A stretch of DNA of 64,000 bases, taken from contig NZ_SZVP01000003.1 of the NCBI RefSeq assembly GCF_005885605.1, positions 248,001 to 312,000 on the forward strand, written 5' to 3'. The translations under genes and the position numbers were made by a program. Positions 36,305-44,210 of the stretch are shown in pieces. Numbering within the stretch: the stretch's first letter is position 1; every line of letters begins with the position of its first letter. The notes under the pieces were generated by a model. The model was not told where the DNA came from, did no database searches, and was given only the letters and a program-made list of their open reading frames with translations. This DNA comes from Colwellia ponticola. GTDB taxonomy: Bacteria; Pseudomonadota; Gammaproteobacteria; Enterobacterales; Alteromonadaceae.

Positions 36305-37510
36305 ATGCGTGAAGCAGTTATAGTATCTACCGCCAGAACCCCAATGGGGAAAGCCTTTCGTGGTGCCTTTAATGATACTGAAGCACCGGCACTATCAGGT
36401 CATGCGGTTGAGCAGGCCGTCAAGCGCGCGGGTATTGAAGGTGCAGAAGTTGATGATGTGATCATTGGTTGTGCTGCACAGCAAGGTACCCAAGGCTATA
36501 ACCTAGGTCGGTTAACGGCAACGGCTGCCGGACTTCCAAACTCAGTACCAGGCATGACGCTAGATCGTCAGTGTTCCTCTGGGTTAATGAGTATCGCTTT
36601 TGCCGCACAAAACATTATGCTTGGCTCAATGAATACCGTGGTTGCTGGTGGTGTTGAGTCAATCTCTATGGTGCAAAACAAGCACAAAAATACCTATCGC
36701 AATATTTCAAAAAAGGTGTTGTCAAAATCACAACATGCTTATATGCAAATGATTGAAACAGCAGAAGTGGTAGCAAAGCGCTATAACATTTCACGTTTAG
36801 CACAAGATGAATACAGCCTGCAATCCCAACAACGCATTGCTGCAGCGCAACGAGATGGCTTGTTCATTGACGAAATAGTCCCTATGGCCTCGACTAAATC
36901 AATATTTAATCGTGATACCAAAGAAGTAAGCTTTGAAGAGGTATTATTAGCTAAAGATGAAGGTAATCGCCCCTCAACAACACTGGAAAGTTTACAGGCG
37001 CTAGAGCCTGTTTGGAAAGATGGTCGTGTTGTTGAACAAGGCGAGTTCATTACGGCTGGTAATGCTAGCCAATTGTCTGATGGTGCCTCCGCTTGTGTGG
37101 TGATGGACTCACAATTAGCGGCGCAAAAAGGTTTATCGCCTATGGGGATATTTAGAGGCATGGCCGTTGCCGGTTGTGAGCCCGATGAAATGGGTATTGG
37201 TCCGGTTTACGCTATTCCTAAGCTATTAAAACAACATGGATTATCGATTGACGATATTGGTCTTTGGGAAATTAATGAAGCCTTTGCCTGTCAATTAATT
37301 TACTCGCGCGATTATTTAGCTATTGATAATAATAAGCTTAACGTCAATGGTGGCGCAATAGCTATTGGTCACCCCTTTGGTATGAGTGGTGCTCGTATGG
37401 TCGGTCATGCGCTTATTGAGGGTAAGCGTCGTGGTGTTAAATATGTGGTCGTCAGTATGTGTATTGGTGGAGGAATGGGCGCTGCAGGTTTATTTGAAGT
37501 TTGCCTGTAA
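36305..37510 (+). CDS. Acetyl-CoA C-acyltransferase (thiolase), steroid cluster
   Basis: This 401-residue thiolase would cleave a 3-ketoacyl-CoA with CoA in the final step of a beta-oxidation cycle. The catalytic residues are present: nucleophile Cys in [10 protein letters not shown] (about residue 90), His in NEAFACQ with [14 protein letters not shown], and the second Cys in [12 protein letters not shown]. Relatives in steroid catabolism (FadA5/FadA6 types) remove side-chain or ring-derived acetyl or propionyl units. It is followed after 82 bases by an SDR with its own AAGGA site; the two are probably co-transcribed. Base composition looks less AT-rich than in the flanking genes. Confidence 0.9.
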   Translation: MREAVIVSTARTPMGKAFRGAFNDTEAPALSGHAVEQAVKRAGIEGAEVDDVIIGCAAQQGTQGYNLGRLTATAAGLPNSVPGMTLDRQCSSGLMSIAFAAQNIMLGSMNTVVAGGVESISMVQNKHKNTYRNISKKVLSKSQHAYMQMIETAEVVAKRYNISRLAQDEYSLQSQQRIAAAQRDGLFIDEIVPMASTKSIFNRDTKEVSFEEVLLAKDEGNRPSTTLESLQALEPVWKDGRVVEQGEFITAGNASQLSDGASACVVMDSQLAAQKGLSPMGIFRGMAVAGCEPDEMGIGPVYAIPKLLKQHGLSIDDIGLWEINEAFACQLIYSRDYLAIDNNKLNVNGGAIAIGHPFGMSGARMVGHALIEGKRRGVKYVVVSMCIGGGMGAAGLFEVCL

Positions 37511-37592
37511 CGCACACCTATACTGACACTCATTACGGCAAACATAATAATAACTTGGATTATTTTAATCTAACTTACCTAAGGAATAACAA

Positions 37593-38399
37593 ATGCTTAA
37601 TATTTTAGATCGCTTTCGCTTAGATGGCCAAGTCGCCATAGTAACCGGCTCAGGTCGTGGTATTGGTGCTGCAACAGCTATCGCACTAGCCGATGCAGGT
37701 GCCGATGTCGTAGTTACCGCCAGAACTATCGAAGATATCGAACATACCGCAACACAAATACGCCAACGTGGTCGACGTGCATTAGCCGTTGCTTGTGATG
37801 TGCTTGATGAACAGCAACGACAAGCCTTGCTTGAACAAACTATTGAACACTTTGGCCGACTTGATATTTTAGTGAATAACGTCGGCGGCTCAGGTGCGAT
37901 AAAGCCAACACTAATGACCACAGAAGAGGAGTTAGAGGCTTGCTTTAAACTCAATACCAGCACTGCCTTTGCTATGTCTCGTCTTAGTGCGCCATTAATG
38001 GTAAAAACAACAGGGCAAGGAGCCATTGTTAATATTTCATCCGTTGCAGGACACCTAGCCCAACCTGGTTTTATTAGTTACGGTATTGGTAAAGCTGCAT
38101 TGAATTTTATGACGCTTAATTTAGCGCAAGATTTTGCCCCCAAGGTAAGGGTTAACGCTATTAGTGTAGGTTCAACATTGACTGATGCCTTAAAAGGCGT
38201 CATGAGTGATGAAATTGAACAAGCCATCGTTAAGCGTACGCCAATGGCACGATTAGGCCAACCTGAAGATATTGCTGCTTGTGCCTTATTCTTAGCATCA
38301 CCTGCGGCTAGCTATATTACTGGTGAGATATACGGTGTTAATGGCGGGCTAACTGACGCGCCAATGGTAATGCCACGCAGTAGTTTTAATACTGACTAA
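37593..38399 (+). CDS. SDR oxidoreductase resembling 7alpha-hydroxysteroid dehydrogenase
   Basis: This 268-residue short-chain dehydrogenase has the cofactor loop TGSGRGIG (about 19-26), NNVGG (about 95), catalytic Ser in VNISSVAG, and YGIGK giving Tyr and Lys. The C-terminal half closely tracks E. coli HdhA: TDALKGVMSDEIEQ, TPMARLGQPEDIAA and ALFLASPAASYI. That makes a hydroxysteroid or hydroxyacyl substrate credible, and the neighbourhood supports it. The arginine after the first strand (TARTIED) hints at NADP(H) or NAD(H) ambiguity. It might instead act on a hydroxyacyl-CoA formed during ring degradation. Confidence 0.85.
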   Translation: MLNILDRFRLDGQVAIVTGSGRGIGAATAIALADAGADVVVTARTIEDIEHTATQIRQRGRRALAVACDVLDEQQRQALLEQTIEHFGRLDILVNNVGGSGAIKPTLMTTEEELEACFKLNTSTAFAMSRLSAPLMVKTTGQGAIVNISSVAGHLAQPGFISYGIGKAALNFMTLNLAQDFAPKVRVNAISVGSTLTDALKGVMSDEIEQAIVKRTPMARLGQPEDIAACALFLASPAASYITGEIYGVNGGLTDAPMVMPRSSFNTD

Positions 38400-38403
38400 T
38401 TCA

Positions 38404-38437
38404 ATAGCGACTAACTTACTACAAGGAAGTCGCTTAT
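38404..38437 (+). terminator. Inverted repeat after the SDR gene
   Basis: The arms AGCGACT and AGTCGCT with flanking AAT/ATT lie a few bases past the SDR stop. It is a weak terminator candidate with TTATTT after it. Confidence 0.4.
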
Positions 38438-38561
38438 TTAGACAACGCCGGAGCACATTGTCTTGTACACATTGTCTTTTACAACGAGCTATTAAAATAA
38501 AGACCTTGTATTTTGCCTTTTTTCTCTACGTATAAAATAGACCACTTAATTAATGAAATTG

Positions 38562-38601
38562 CTAACAAGGCGTTTTTCACACAAGAACAACGCCTTGTTA
38601 G
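38562..38601. repeat. Perfect 13-bp inverted repeat resembling integron attC ends
   Basis: CTAACAAGGCGTT (38562-38574) and AACGCCTTGTTAG (38589-38601) are perfect reverse complements around a 14-base loop. No T-run follows on either strand, so it is not a standard terminator. The arm sequences look like the outer ends of marine integron attC sites, but the centre is far too short and the arms lack the unpaired base. Confidence 0.7.
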
Positions 38602-38684
38602 TGACTTGAAAATAGCAAAAAACATACGGATACGATAAGCGTACCAGAAGAAAATAATGACGTTAACCACAGAGGAAGATATTT

Positions 38685-38891
38685 ATGGCACACAAAACCG
38701 TTATTCAGTTAGCAAGTGTCTCTAATCAGCCGTATAAAAAACATAACACTGAGGTGTTAACTATCAATACGCTACTGGATAACTCATCTGCTCCTTTTAC
38801 GGGTCATATAGATGACACTATAGCTAAAAACACAACTAACCATTTTACTTATTCCTTAGTGCCCTACCCTGACATGTTACTGGTTTTATAA
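38685..38891 (+). CDS. Hypothetical 68-residue protein
   Basis: This small ORF of unknown function has GAGG eight bases before its ATG. The protein is polar, with Thr, Asn and His in excess, a possible short hydrophobic end (PDMLLVL), no cysteine and no domain I recognise. It stands alone in the gap between the SDR and the LeuB-like gene, just after the 13-bp inverted repeat, and is followed by a hairpin. It may be real or chance; the ribosome-binding site and the absence of any overlapping gene favour reality slightly. Confidence 0.35.
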   Translation: MAHKTVIQLASVSNQPYKKHNTEVLTINTLLDNSSAPFTGHIDDTIAKNTTNHFTYSLVPYPDMLLVL

Positions 38892-38913
38892 TCCTTTATT
38901 GGCACAGTAAGCA

Positions 38914-38953
38914 TAGTGAAGACTAAGGGCTTGCAACCCCTTAGCCTTCACTA
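38914..38953. terminator. Hairpin downstream of the LeuB-like gene
   Basis: Sixteen-base arms (38914-38929 and 38938-38953) pair with one mismatch around an 8-base loop, 17 bases past the LeuB-like stop. It likely ends the seven-gene minus-strand run. Confidence 0.6.
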
Positions 38954-38969
38954 CCCATCACAACTATTG

Positions 38970-40067
38970 TTATAAATTTTTTAATATTTCAACAACTTTA
39001 TCACCAAAGTCACTCGTCGTTAGTATGGTAAGTTCATCAGCTGAATGAGACAGTTCAGCGGTAGAATAGCCTTGCACAAAAACATTCTCCATTGCTTGCC
39101 AGATTTTTTTTGACTCTTCAATCATACCAAAACTGTATTCTAACATCATAGCCACAGAGCCAATCATTGAATAAGGGTTCGCTATATTTTTTCCGGCAAT
39201 ATCAGGAGCAGAGCCATGCGATGGTTCATAATAAGCAATATCATCACTTAAACAAGCAGAAGGCATTAACCCTAATGAGCCTAAAATACCACCTGCTTGA
39301 TCACTTAAAATATCACCGAACATATTTTCCATCACCATAACATCGAACATAGTCGGGTTTAAACAAAGGAAGGTAGCGGCAGAATCAACAAGTTGGTGTT
39401 TTACTTCTACTTCAGGAAATTCTATTGCAACTTCCGCTAGTACTTCATTCCAAAGTACGCTCGATTTCAACACATTGCTTTTATGAATATTATGCAAAAC
39501 TTTCTTGCGCTTCATCGCTATGTTAAAAGCAACTAAGAGTATTTGTTTAATTTGGTCTTCATCATATTCAAGGGTTTCTTTAACGTAACGCTTACCAGAT
39601 TTTGTTAAGCCGACTTCTTTATTACCAAAATATAAACCACCAACAAGCTCTCTAACCATAACAATATCAATGCCGTCTTTAATAATTTCAGCTTTTAAAG
39701 GGGAAAAGTTATTTAATGTTTTAGGCAAATAAACGGGGCGTATATTGGCATAAGTATTTAAAAATGTTCTTAAAGGTAAAATAGCGCCTCGTTCAGGTTG
39801 TTGATCTACTGGTATCTTTTGAGTCTCTTCATACCCTAAACCTACAGGCCCTTTTAAAATAGCATCCGCGGCAGCACAAATACGTTTGGTTGCTTGAGGA
39901 AACGAGTCGCCACACTTAAAATAAGCATTTGCTCCAAAATCTGCTTGGGTCAAAGTAAAGCGTACCTTTGATAGTGACTCTACGACGTTAAGCACTTTAA
40001 TCGCTTCTTTCATTATTTCTGGACCAATACCATCACCGGAAAGGATGGCAATATTATAATTTTTCAT
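38970..40067 (-). CDS. LeuB-like beta-decarboxylating dehydrogenase
   Basis: This 365-residue enzyme is of the isocitrate/isopropylmalate dehydrogenase family. It follows LeuB in QPERGAILPLRTF, NIRPVYL, MVRELVGGLYFG, KSNVLKSSVLWNEV, NMFGDILSDQAGGILGSLGLMPSA and HGSAPDIAGKNIANP. The catalytic Lys is kept, but the usual Asp before it (IDKANVL in E. coli) is His (IHKSNVL). No leuA, leuC or leuD is near; it is the last gene of a steroid-type run, after a 119-base gap. It could be a second leuB, or act on another 2-hydroxyacid with a 3-carboxylate. The gene looks more AT-rich than the cluster genes upstream of it. Confidence 0.78.
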   Translation of the reverse strand: MKNYNIAILSGDGIGPEIMKEAIKVLNVVESLSKVRFTLTQADFGANAYFKCGDSFPQATKRICAAADAILKGPVGLGYEETQKIPVDQQPERGAILPLRTFLNTYANIRPVYLPKTLNNFSPLKAEIIKDGIDIVMVRELVGGLYFGNKEVGLTKSGKRYVKETLEYDEDQIKQILLVAFNIAMKRKKVLHNIHKSNVLKSSVLWNEVLAEVAIEFPEVEVKHQLVDSAATFLCLNPTMFDVMVMENMFGDILSDQAGGILGSLGLMPSACLSDDIAYYEPSHGSAPDIAGKNIANPYSMIGSVAMMLEYSFGMIEESKKIWQAMENVFVQGYSTAELSHSADELTILTTSDFGDKVVEILKNL

Positions 40068-40186
40068 GCAAGAATAACCTTTATTTGTAATCGTTAAGTT
40101 TTTAATGACTGGGGCTAAAGAGTGGAATAAATATTCTTAACTAAAGACCGACATAAAAATCTAAAGTAAAGATGAGATAAAAGCCG

Positions 40187-41383
40187 CTAATTCATTTGAA
40201 TTTTGGGCTCTTTGGGCATGCCTAAACCACGTTCAGCAATAATGTTTCGCTGTATTTCATTAGTGCCACCGTAAATAGTGTCCGAGCGGACAAATAAATA
40301 CATCGCTTGTAAGCGCGTTAAATTATATGGCGCTGACGCTAAAATTTCAGCTTCTGGTCCCATAACATCCATGGCAAGTTCACCTAAATCTCGATGCCAA
40401 GTAGACCAGTACAACTTATAAATTAACGCTTCTTTTTTCAGGCCACCATCGCCCTCATCAGACAGCATACGCATGCTGTTATAGCGCATGATTTTCAAAC
40501 GAACATGTGCCTCGGCAATACGTTGGCGAATAATGGGGTCTTTATCGTTGCCATTAGCTTTAGCAATAGCGATCACTTGATTAAGTTCATTGTGAAACTG
40601 CATCTGCTGTCCCAACGTTGAAACGCCACGCTCAAAACCAAGCAATCCCATGGCAATCGCCCAACCTTCACCGGGTTTACCAACAATATCATCGGCGTCA
40701 CATTCAGCTTGGTCAAAAAAAACTTCATTAAATTCTGACGTGCCTGTTAACTGCTTAATACCTCGTACTTCAATGCCAGGCTGGTCCATTTTCATCAAGA
40801 AAAAGCCAAGACCTTTATGCGCAATCGAGTCAGGGTTTGTACGCGCAATGACAAAAATATAATCAGACTCATGAGCTAATGATGTCCAAACTTTTTGACC
40901 GCTAATAATCCATTTCCCTTTAGCTTCGTCAAAATATGCTTTAGTTTTAACATTCGCTAAATCAGATCCTGCACCAGGCTCAGAGTAACCTTGGCACCAC
41001 AATTCAGTACCGGCAACAATACCAGGTAAATATTTTTGTTTTTGTGCTTCGCTACCAAAGGCAATAAGCGTTGGTCCCGCTAGGCCTTCACCGATATGAC
41101 CCACATGTCCGGGTGCTCCAGCACGAGCGTACTCTTCGTTAAAAATAACCTGTTGTTCAATTGAACAGCCTCGACCACCATATTCTTTTGGCCAACCGAT
41201 ACAAGTCCAGCCGTCTTGAGCGAGTTTTTGTTCCCACTTTTTACGCGCTTGGGGAAACATATGCTCATCTCCGGGACCGCCGCGAAACTTAAGCTGCTCA
41301 AATTCACCGACTAAGTTTTGTGTTAGCCACTGCGCCACTTCAGCGCGAAATTTTTCGTCTTCGGGACTAAAACTTATTTTCAT
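40187..41383 (-). CDS. Acyl-CoA dehydrogenase, likely catalytic subunit of a heteromeric enzyme
   Basis: This 398-residue flavoprotein has the family blocks CQGYSEPGAGSDLAN and WIISGQKVWTSLAHESDY and the C-terminal GGTNEIQRNIIAERGLG. The usual medium-chain catalytic Glu of YEGT is Gly372 here (YGGT). A Glu at about 251 in LLGFERG occupies the alternative helix position used by isovaleryl- and long-chain-type enzymes. The preceding gene, 21 bases away, encodes a second acyl-CoA dehydrogenase lacking either Glu. Paired subunits like this form alpha2beta2 enzymes in steroid side-chain or ring degradation (the ChsE/FadE pattern). Its CoA substrate would be a steroid-derived acyl-CoA. Confidence 0.88.
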   Translation of the reverse strand: MKISFSPEDEKFRAEVAQWLTQNLVGEFEQLKFRGGPGDEHMFPQARKKWEQKLAQDGWTCIGWPKEYGGRGCSIEQQVIFNEEYARAGAPGHVGHIGEGLAGPTLIAFGSEAQKQKYLPGIVAGTELWCQGYSEPGAGSDLANVKTKAYFDEAKGKWIISGQKVWTSLAHESDYIFVIARTNPDSIAHKGLGFFLMKMDQPGIEVRGIKQLTGTSEFNEVFFDQAECDADDIVGKPGEGWAIAMGLLGFERGVSTLGQQMQFHNELNQVIAIAKANGNDKDPIIRQRIAEAHVRLKIMRYNSMRMLSDEGDGGLKKEALIYKLYWSTWHRDLGELAMDVMGPEAEILASAPYNLTRLQAMYLFVRSDTIYGGTNEIQRNIIAERGLGMPKEPKIQMN

Positions 41384-41404
41384 TGGTGCTACCCTATTAA
41401 CCGA

Positions 41405-42562
41405 TTAATCTAATAATATTTGTGCGATAAGTTCGCGATGATAGGCGCTATTGCCTAAAAATAGTTCAGAAGACTTGGCACGTTTGAAATACAGGTGAAC
41501 ATCGTACTCCCAAGTAAAACCAACGCCACCATGAAGCTGAATGGCATCACTGGCATTGCTAAAATATCCCTGTGAACAATACGATTTAGCAACACTGGCC
41601 GCTTCTGCTAGTTCATTAGCTAACGGACCGCCATTAAGGGCTTCTTCTGCGACACAAGCAGCATAATAAACCGCTGACTTGGCAACTTCAGCACGTAACA
41701 TCATGTCTGCCGCTTGGTGTTTAACTGCTTGAAAACCTGCAACAGGGCGACCAAACTGAACACGCTCTTGGGTATATTCGACCGTTAAATCTAGCGTCTG
41801 CTGAGCACCACCGGCTTGCTCTGCCGCAACGGCTACCGTAGCTAACTGAATAATTTTATTCAATTGAGGCCAAGCCTTACCTTGCTCACCCATTAAATCT
41901 GCTTTAGTAACACAGACCTGGTCTAAGGTAATTTCAGCTTGCTTACGGGTTTCATCCATGGTCGGTAACCAAGAGCGCTTTACGCCTGGCGTGTTCGCAT
42001 CAAGAGCAAATAAACTAATGCCATCGACGCCAGTACTCCCTTCGTCACGCACTGCAAAGATAATTAACCCTGCGCTATGGCCATCGGGTACATAGCGATA
42101 GCGACCATTAAGTAAATAGTGATCACCATCAGTGGTCACTGTTGCCTGTACTGCGTCAGCATCCCACCGTCCGTTGTTACCGGTATAAGCCAGTGTAGCG
42201 GTTAGGCTACCTTGACAAATTTGGCTTAAATATTGCTGTTTTTGCGCTGCTGTGCCTGCAACAATTAAGGCATTGGTCCCTAAACATACTGTCGAGAAAA
42301 ACGGCGAACATAACAAGTAGCGCCCCATTTCTTCAAGCATGATAACGAGCTCAACATAACCAAGCCCCATACCGCCATATTCTTCAGGTATATGAATGGC
42401 TTGCCAGTACATTTCAGTACAAATACGTTGCCAGATTTGTGTTTCAAACCCTTGTTCACTGGCCATAGCATTACGTATTGCGCTTGATGATGAAACGTCA
42501 GCTAAAAAGGCTTGCGCAGTATCGCGGATCATCTTCTGCTCTTGTGTAAATGAAAACTCCAA
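41405..42562 (-). CDS. Acyl-CoA dehydrogenase-like subunit without a visible catalytic base
   Basis: This 385-residue acyl-CoA dehydrogenase fold has N-terminal EEYGGMGLGYVELVIMLEEMG, the middle barrel and the C-terminal QLHGGVGFTWEYDVHLYFKRA. The end reads LFLGNSAYHRELIA, with no YEGT-like Glu. The helix that carries the alternative Glu in its partner reads IIQLATVAVAAEQ instead. It is therefore probably a non-catalytic partner in a heterotetramer with the next gene. The start is TTG, chosen because acyl-CoA dehydrogenases normally begin MEF/MDF and GGGG lies upstream. Spacing to the FadD3-like gene is 30 bases. Confidence 0.85.
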   Translation of the reverse strand: MEFSFTQEQKMIRDTAQAFLADVSSSSAIRNAMASEQGFETQIWQRICTEMYWQAIHIPEEYGGMGLGYVELVIMLEEMGRYLLCSPFFSTVCLGTNALIVAGTAAQKQQYLSQICQGSLTATLAYTGNNGRWDADAVQATVTTDGDHYLLNGRYRYVPDGHSAGLIIFAVRDEGSTGVDGISLFALDANTPGVKRSWLPTMDETRKQAEITLDQVCVTKADLMGEQGKAWPQLNKIIQLATVAVAAEQAGGAQQTLDLTVEYTQERVQFGRPVAGFQAVKHQAADMMLRAEVAKSAVYYAACVAEEALNGGPLANELAEAASVAKSYCSQGYFSNASDAIQLHGGVGFTWEYDVHLYFKRAKSSELFLGNSAYHRELIAQILLD

Positions 42563-42592
42563 AATCTTTGCCCCTTTTAGCCTAGCTCGTAT

Positions 42593-44197
42593 TTATGCAA
42601 CGGTTTTAGCCAACTCTGCTTTAACAATTTTGTTAGACGCATTGACTGGCATTGCCTTAATTATTTTCACTTTCTTAGGAACACGGTAATTAGCCATACG
42701 TTCTCGACACCAAGCAATAAGTGCTGGCTCATCAAGTGAATGCTCTGATTTTAAAGTGATAAAAGCACAGCCGACTTCTCCCATGCGCTCATCTTTTATG
42801 CCAAGAACGGCTGATTGCGCAATGGCTGGATGTTCTGTTAAAACAGCTTCAATTTCAGCTGGATAACAATTAAAACCGCCCGAGATATACATATCTTTTA
42901 ATCGATCGGTAATACTAAGATAGCCTTTATCATTTAGATGACCAACATCGCCAGTATGTAACCAGTTATCTGCATCAATAGCTTCAGCGGTGGCTGCTGG
43001 TTGTTCAAAGTAACCTTTCATAACATGGAAGCCACGAATACAAATTTCGCCGGTTTCACCTGCTGGCAATATTTCGCCTTGTGCTGACATAATAGCAATT
43101 TCGGTACCTTCAATAGCACGGCCGCTAGTTGAAGCAATCGTTTCATTATCGGTATCGGTATCGCAGATAGTCGCTAAGCCGCCACACTCAGTTAAGCCAT
43201 AAGCGGTTGTCACCACTTGAAAGCCTAGCTGATTACGCATACGTTCAATAAGTACGGGCGGAATTGTTGCAGCACCTGTAACGGCAACACGTAAGCTGGT
43301 TAAATCAGCGCTGTCAAGGCTTGGGTGTGCCAGTAATGATAAATACAACGTTGGCGGCCCAGGTAATACGGTAATTTTGTCTTTATTAATTCGGTCAAAG
43401 ACTTCATCGGCGTCAAATACCGCTTGCGGTAAAATAGTAGCGCCCGCTAACAAACAGCTAACCCAACCCGCTTTGTAGCCAAATGAGTGAAAAAACGGAT
43501 TAACCACCAAGTAACGATCGCCAGGAATAAGACCAATGGTTTTGACATAACCGCTAAAAGCTCGGATCATACCACCGTGGCGGCTCATAACACCTTTAGG
43601 CTTACCTGTAGTACCAGAGGTGAACATCAAATCAGCAAGATCGTCGCCGCCAATGCTGTTAGCAATGTCACGAGCACTGGCTTCGCTCACGCTTTCACTT
43701 TTTTGTAAAAATGTTTGCCAATCGCAACATGACTCGATATCGCCACCTTGTCGAGGTGTTAACGTCACGATAGATAGGGCTGTGGGTGTAAACAATTTAG
43801 CTAAATCGGCTGGGTAATCACTTTTAAGAAAATCGCCAACACTAAAAACAAGCTTTGCACCGCTGCGATTAATAATGTCAGCAGCCTCAACGGCTTTCAT
43901 TCGGGTATTAATAGGTACTAATACCGCCCCCGCCATTTGAAGACCAATAGCGGCAAGTACCCAAAGACCAGAATTAGCTCCCCAAATAGCGACCCTATCG
44001 CCGGGGCGAATACCAGAGGCAATCAAGGCTCGACACACGGCTAAGCTTCGATTGGGTAGCTCACGGTAACTTACCCTCAGCTCTGCATCTTCAATAGCAG
44101 TAAGATCGCCATAACGCTCTGCGCCAGCAAATACTAGCTTAGGAATACTGTCGATGATGGTATTATCGTTAGGTTGTAATATATTGCTCATGCTCAT
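42593..44197 (-). CDS. FadD3-like acyl-CoA ligase
   Basis: This 534-residue ATP-dependent CoA ligase has an intact phosphate loop MFTSGTTGKPKGVMSRHG, AYGLTECGGLATICDTD, the HTGDVGHL hinge region, LSITDRLKDMYISGGFNCYPAEIE, and the late lysine in NASNKIVKAEL. The closest named relatives by pattern are FadD3 enzymes, which activate the C/D-ring propanoate left after steroid ring A/B removal; this is inferred from similarity and neighbourhood. It starts 13 bases after the KstD-like stop and is followed by the acyl-CoA dehydrogenase pair. The two candidate ATGs (44197, 44191) share a weak ribosome-binding site. Confidence 0.83.
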   Translation of the reverse strand: MSMSNILQPNDNTIIDSIPKLVFAGAERYGDLTAIEDAELRVSYRELPNRSLAVCRALIASGIRPGDRVAIWGANSGLWVLAAIGLQMAGAVLVPINTRMKAVEAADIINRSGAKLVFSVGDFLKSDYPADLAKLFTPTALSIVTLTPRQGGDIESCCDWQTFLQKSESVSEASARDIANSIGGDDLADLMFTSGTTGKPKGVMSRHGGMIRAFSGYVKTIGLIPGDRYLVVNPFFHSFGYKAGWVSCLLAGATILPQAVFDADEVFDRINKDKITVLPGPPTLYLSLLAHPSLDSADLTSLRVAVTGAATIPPVLIERMRNQLGFQVVTTAYGLTECGGLATICDTDTDNETIASTSGRAIEGTEIAIMSAQGEILPAGETGEICIRGFHVMKGYFEQPAATAEAIDADNWLHTGDVGHLNDKGYLSITDRLKDMYISGGFNCYPAEIEAVLTEHPAIAQSAVLGIKDERMGEVGCAFITLKSEHSLDEPALIAWCRERMANYRVPKKVKIIKAMPVNASNKIVKAELAKTVA

Positions 44198-44210
44198 ATA
44201 AACTCTCTAT

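Noticed and set aside
38562-38601. Functional integron attC site
   Set aside because: Only 40 bases long, arms perfectly paired without the extrahelical bases, no cassette array and no integrase in the window. Kept only as a resemblance.
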